NCBI RefSeq assembly: GCF_947495275.1
Contig: NZ_CANLYL010000019.1
Coordinates: 1-46,080, forward strand
Reading direction: 5' to 3'
DNA from: an uncultured Roseobacter sp.
GTDB taxonomy: Bacteria; Pseudomonadota; Alphaproteobacteria; Rhodobacterales; Rhodobacteraceae
DNA: 46,080 nucleotides
Part shown: positions 43,653 through 46,080 of the stretch, piece by piece
Layout: the number at the start of each line of letters is the position of its first letter
How positions within the stretch are numbered: position 1 is the first letter of the stretch
Notes under the pieces: model-generated
Databases searched by the model: none
What the model was told of the DNA's origin: nothing
Seen by the model: the letters and a program-made list of their open reading frames with translations, nothing else
Program-made: the position numbers and the translations under genes

Positions 43653-43674
43653 ATCCATCGCCTCCCATTGTCGC

Positions 43675-43692
43675 ACTTACATGGGTGTAAGT
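43675..43692. promoter_or_regulatory. Probable HxlR operator
   Basis: ACTTACA-TGGG-TGTAAGT is a perfect 7-bp inverted repeat with a 4-bp spacer, 22 bases upstream of the HxlR start and in the gap to the divergent SnoaL-like gene (43815). TACTTAC/GTAAGTA-type arms are typical of HxlR family operators. Confidence 0.75.
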
Positions 43693-43814
43693 AACGCACA
43701 ATCCTGCATGTAGAACACAGATTGGTCGATTGCTACCTGTCACCCTGACACATCGAAATGAGTCGCTCAACCGACGGCCCGTACGGGTCGCATCGCAGTA
43801 TAGAAAGGGGTCCC

Positions 43815-44234
43815 ATGCTGGACACAAAAGAGATTGACCGGGTTCGCGAGAACCTCAGCACCTGGCTGGCGGCATTCAACGCCAAGGACATTGACGCGCT
43901 CTTTACGCTCTACGATCCCGAATGCATCTACGCCAATGCCGGCGCGCCCCTGATGCGCGGCGTCGACCAGATCAAGCCGTGGTACATGCAGGCCTTCGAG
44001 GCCATCGACGGCACTCTGCACCACAAGGAAGAGGCGGCGTTCATCGAAGGTGACATGGCACTGCTTCTGGGGGCTTACTATTTCGAGCCGCCCCAGGGCG
44101 TTACCCCGCCCGAGGATGCCCATCTGACCGGCCGCGTCCTGCTGGCTTATGGGCGCAATGCGGCCGGCGAGTGGAAACTGCTCTTCGACATCGACAACAC
44201 GCCACCCGACGTTACGCCTGCACTCTTCGCCTGA
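43815..44234 (+). CDS. SnoaL/NTF2-fold protein
   Basis: A 139-residue protein starting at ATG 43815 after AAAGGGG; upstream codons lack a site. It has the NTF2-like cone fold pattern: long N-terminal helix (VRENLSTWLAAFNAKDIDAL), FTLYDPECIYANAGAPLMRG, GVDQIKPWYMQAF, then strands ALLLGAYYFEPP and WKLLFDIDNTPP. Members include polyketide cyclases, isomerases and stress proteins (DUF4440/SgcJ group), so no reaction can be assigned. It is the first gene of the HxlR-controlled unit and is followed 30 bases later by a second protein of the same fold. Confidence 0.82.
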   Translation: MLDTKEIDRVRENLSTWLAAFNAKDIDALFTLYDPECIYANAGAPLMRGVDQIKPWYMQAFEAIDGTLHHKEEAAFIEGDMALLLGAYYFEPPQGVTPPEDAHLTGRVLLAYGRNAAGEWKLLFDIDNTPPDVTPALFA

Positions 44235-44264
44235 CCCCCAAACACTGATCCAAGGACCAAACAC

Positions 44265-44666
44265 ATGACCGTGACAGCCAAACGCAAAATTGCCAAGCGC
44301 CCACACCAGATTGTCGAGCGCGTGGCAGAGTTTATCAAAGAGGGTGATCTGGAGGGCGTTGTCTCGATGTTCCATCCGCAGTGCCGGGTGGCGATGGACC
44401 CTGATGGACAACCGATGGAGGGCCATGCCGGCGTGCGGGAAATTTTCCGCGATTTCGTCGCCAACCGTGTCCATCTCAAAGGCACCGTCTCCGGCGAAAT
44501 GATCAATGGCGACACCGCGATCCTGCAAGGCGCATGGACCGTGGAGGACCGTGACGGCAATGCTTTGGGCGGCGGCGTCTCGACCGAGGTCGTCAAACAG
44601 ATGGATCATGGCGGCTGGACCTACTTCATCGATTGCCCGATCCGCGTGCCCGCCCCGGCGCGCTAA
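44265..44666 (+). CDS. Second SnoaL/NTF2-fold protein
   Basis: A 133-residue NTF2-like protein: VERVAEFIKEGDLEGVVSMF, HPQCRVAMDPDGQPMEGHAG, VREIFRDFVANRVHLKGTVS, then strands DTAILQGAWTVEDRDGN and the C-terminal GGWTYFIDCPIRVPAP. It is only distantly similar to its upstream neighbour, so recent duplication is unlikely. Probably a small enzyme or binding protein in detoxification with the quinone oxidoreductase downstream. An AAGGA-like site precedes ATG 44265. Confidence 0.8.
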   Translation: MTVTAKRKIAKRPHQIVERVAEFIKEGDLEGVVSMFHPQCRVAMDPDGQPMEGHAGVREIFRDFVANRVHLKGTVSGEMINGDTAILQGAWTVEDRDGNALGGGVSTEVVKQMDHGGWTYFIDCPIRVPAPAR

Positions 44667-44764
44667 CCAACGCCCCAAAACTCGCACCGGCCTGACCGGG
44701 TCAGCATAATTCGTGCTGATCGGAACGGGCCCGCTTTGCCTCCATAAGATTCACGTCAGGAGCC

Positions 44765-45751
44765 ATGACCATGAAAGCCGTCATCTACCGGAAAACAGGC
44801 CCAGCATCCGAGGTGCTGGAGACCGTCGACATCGACAAACCGCAGCCCAAACCCGGTGAGGTTCTGGTCAGGATAAGGGCCTCGGGGGTCAATCCGACAG
44901 ACACAAAAACCCGGGCCGGCATCTTTCCGATCCAAGGGGAATGGTCACGCATCCTGCCACACCACGATGGGGCGGGCGTCATTGAAGAGGTCGGAGAAGG
45001 CGTGTCTCAAGGACGGCTTGGCCAACGGGTATGGCTGTATGCCACGCATTGGGGTGGCGCGGATGGCACGGCTGCGGAATACGCGGTGACTGCGGAAACA
45101 CAGGCCGTTCCCCTGCCTGACAATGTCTCATTTGAAGAGGCGGCAACCTTCGGTGTGCCTCTACTGACGGCCTACCACGCGGTCACGATGGACGGCTCTG
45201 TCGAGGGCAGGACGATCCTCGTGCAAGGCGGGGCGGGAGCTGTCGGCGCCTACGCGATCCAGATCGCTCTGGCCAAAGGGGCCACGGTGATTGCAACGGT
45301 CAGTTCGGACGACAAGGCGCGCGCGGCCGCGCAAAACGGGGCTCACCACGTCATCAACTACAAGCGTGAGGATGTCGTCGCCCGCGTACACGAGATCACC
45401 GACGGCACCGGCGTCGATCACATCATAGAGGTCAATCTCGGGGCGAACGCGACCTCGCTGCCGCGCCTGCTGCGCAACGGCGGATTTGTGGCAGCCTATG
45501 GCTCAGAGGCTTTCACAGGCGACTTTCCCATGGTCGAAGCGGTGGTCCAGCAAATGCGCATGGCGTTTTTCATCGTGTTCATGCTGCGCCCCGATGTTCT
45601 GGACCGTACCATCGCGGACGTCAGCGGGATGCTCGCTGCGCGCACCATTCGCGCACGGATCCATGCCTGTTATTCTCCAGATCAAATCGCCGAGGCGCAT
45701 GACGCGGTCGACACCAAATCAACCATCGGAAATGTCGTGGTCAGATTTTAG
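44765..45751 (+). CDS. Zinc-independent NADPH:quinone oxidoreductase (MDR superfamily)
   Basis: A 328-residue reductase. The GroES-like N-terminal domain (VLVRIRASGVNPTDTKTRAG, HHDGAGVIEEVGEGV) precedes a Rossmann domain with ILVQGGAGAVGAYAIQIALA (GxGxxG-type AGAVGAYA) and NYKREDVVARVHEITDG. There is no zinc-binding Cys/His set, so it belongs to the quinone reductase/crotonase-type branch that reduces quinones or enones. CAGGAG lies just before; ATG 44765 or 44771 are both possible. Last of the HxlR unit, where such reductases are common targets of electrophile-sensing regulators. Confidence 0.92.
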   Translation: MTMKAVIYRKTGPASEVLETVDIDKPQPKPGEVLVRIRASGVNPTDTKTRAGIFPIQGEWSRILPHHDGAGVIEEVGEGVSQGRLGQRVWLYATHWGGADGTAAEYAVTAETQAVPLPDNVSFEEAATFGVPLLTAYHAVTMDGSVEGRTILVQGGAGAVGAYAIQIALAKGATVIATVSSDDKARAAAQNGAHHVINYKREDVVARVHEITDGTGVDHIIEVNLGANATSLPRLLRNGGFVAAYGSEAFTGDFPMVEAVVQQMRMAFFIVFMLRPDVLDRTIADVSGMLAARTIRARIHACYSPDQIAEAHDAVDTKSTIGNVVVRF

Positions 45752-46080
45752 AGCGTGCTGACTGCAACTCACGTTGGGCCCACGGTCGCGCGTTCAGGGC
45801 GCGGCGACAGGTAAATCGGTTTGACCACGTATCGACGGACTGGCGGGTTAAAGATATCTATTACAATTCTGTTTTTGCTTGTTTGACCCAGCGGGGATTC
45901 CTGCGTCGAGCAGCAGCGGTAACTTTCGGGCTTACTGATGTCATTGGAGCAGGCGCAGCGTCTAGTCCCTGTTTCTGACCGGCTCGGAAGGGCTGGCCCA
46001 TACCGGATGATGTGGATGGCTCCTGCTCCACCGGCATCGAACGTGCCAAAGTGCAGTTGTTATCGACTGCAATGAGAGGA
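45752..46080. other. Window end, nothing firmly recognised
   Basis: About 330 bases after the quinone reductase. An open minus-strand stretch of 62 codons (45861-46049) ends with a basic AARRRNPRWVKQAKTEL tail and could be a 3' gene end, but it has no family motif and I do not call it. Confidence 0.4.

Noticed and set aside
43767..44687. 306-codon minus-strand frame opposite the SnoaL-like genes
   Set aside because: Shadow of two genes with recognisable folds; Arg/His-rich antisense composition.
45861..46049. Minus-strand 62-codon frame at the window end
   Set aside because: Basic, low-complexity translation without any recognised motif or ribosome site.

Overview
The window looks like chromosome or large-replicon DNA from an alphaproteobacterium of the Rhodobacteraceae (Roseobacter) type. 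This rests on gene content: two tripartite tricarboxylate transporter (TTT) systems, a VPLP-type C-terminal sorting signal, an RTX protein with a tryptophan-rich tail, and many small regulator-plus-enzyme operons. It is inference from family recognition, not a database match. I see no rRNA, tRNA, CRISPR array or replication gene.

Layout. (1) 1-7.4 kb: remnant of an IS1182/IS5-like transposase, then a MarR regulator divergent from a five-gene operon: ABM-domain monooxygenase, a membrane-anchored CDGSH/ferredoxin-like iron-sulfur fusion, cytochrome b561, RND adaptor lipoprotein and RND pump. (2) 7.7-9.1 kb: graveyard of an EamA transporter fused by a deletion to remains of a DppB/DppC-type ABC importer. 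(3) 9.5-20.4 kb: probable tricarboxylate-type acid uptake and catabolism locus. It holds a TctDE-like two-component system, a TTT binding protein, a fused TctA-TctB permease, a PrpF-family isomerase, a small unknown protein, a D-2-hydroxyacid dehydrogenase, an AbrB-family membrane protein, a GntR regulator and a TcuA-like flavoprotein dehydrogenase. (4) 20.5-24.7 kb: dead class III adenylate cyclase, then two broken cytochrome c genes flanking an intact cytochrome c' and an intact multicopper oxidase. (5) 25-27.3 kb: frameshifted RTX protein, AT-rich gap, and a mosaic scar of IS3 orfA and tyrosine-integrase fragments. (6) 27.5-36 kb: second catabolic locus with a Rieske oxygenase, its ferredoxin-type reductase, one or two small membrane proteins, TetR, a PcaB/adenylosuccinate-lyase family enzyme, a complete TTT system and a divergent LysR. 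(7) 36.3-41 kb: unknown membrane protein, chimeric VPLP-tail ORF, broken small membrane protein, NOX/ferric-reductase-like flavocytochrome with a one-base frameshift beside an EF-hand protein, and an ORF split by one stop codon. (8) 41.3-45.8 kb: PEP mutase/isocitrate lyase family enzyme overlapping Ada, then HxlR divergent from two SnoaL/NTF2-fold proteins and a quinone oxidoreductase.

Two themes stand out. The intact parts are compact, tightly coupled operons, most beside a recognisable inverted-repeat operator (MarR, GntR, TetR, LysR, HxlR). Between them lie about a dozen decayed genes and mobile-element scars, so this is an accessory region that has been repeatedly inserted into and is being eroded. 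The best candidates for undescribed biology are the MarR iron-sulfur/b561/RND operon and the two TTT-linked catabolic loci, whose substrates cannot be read from sequence alone.
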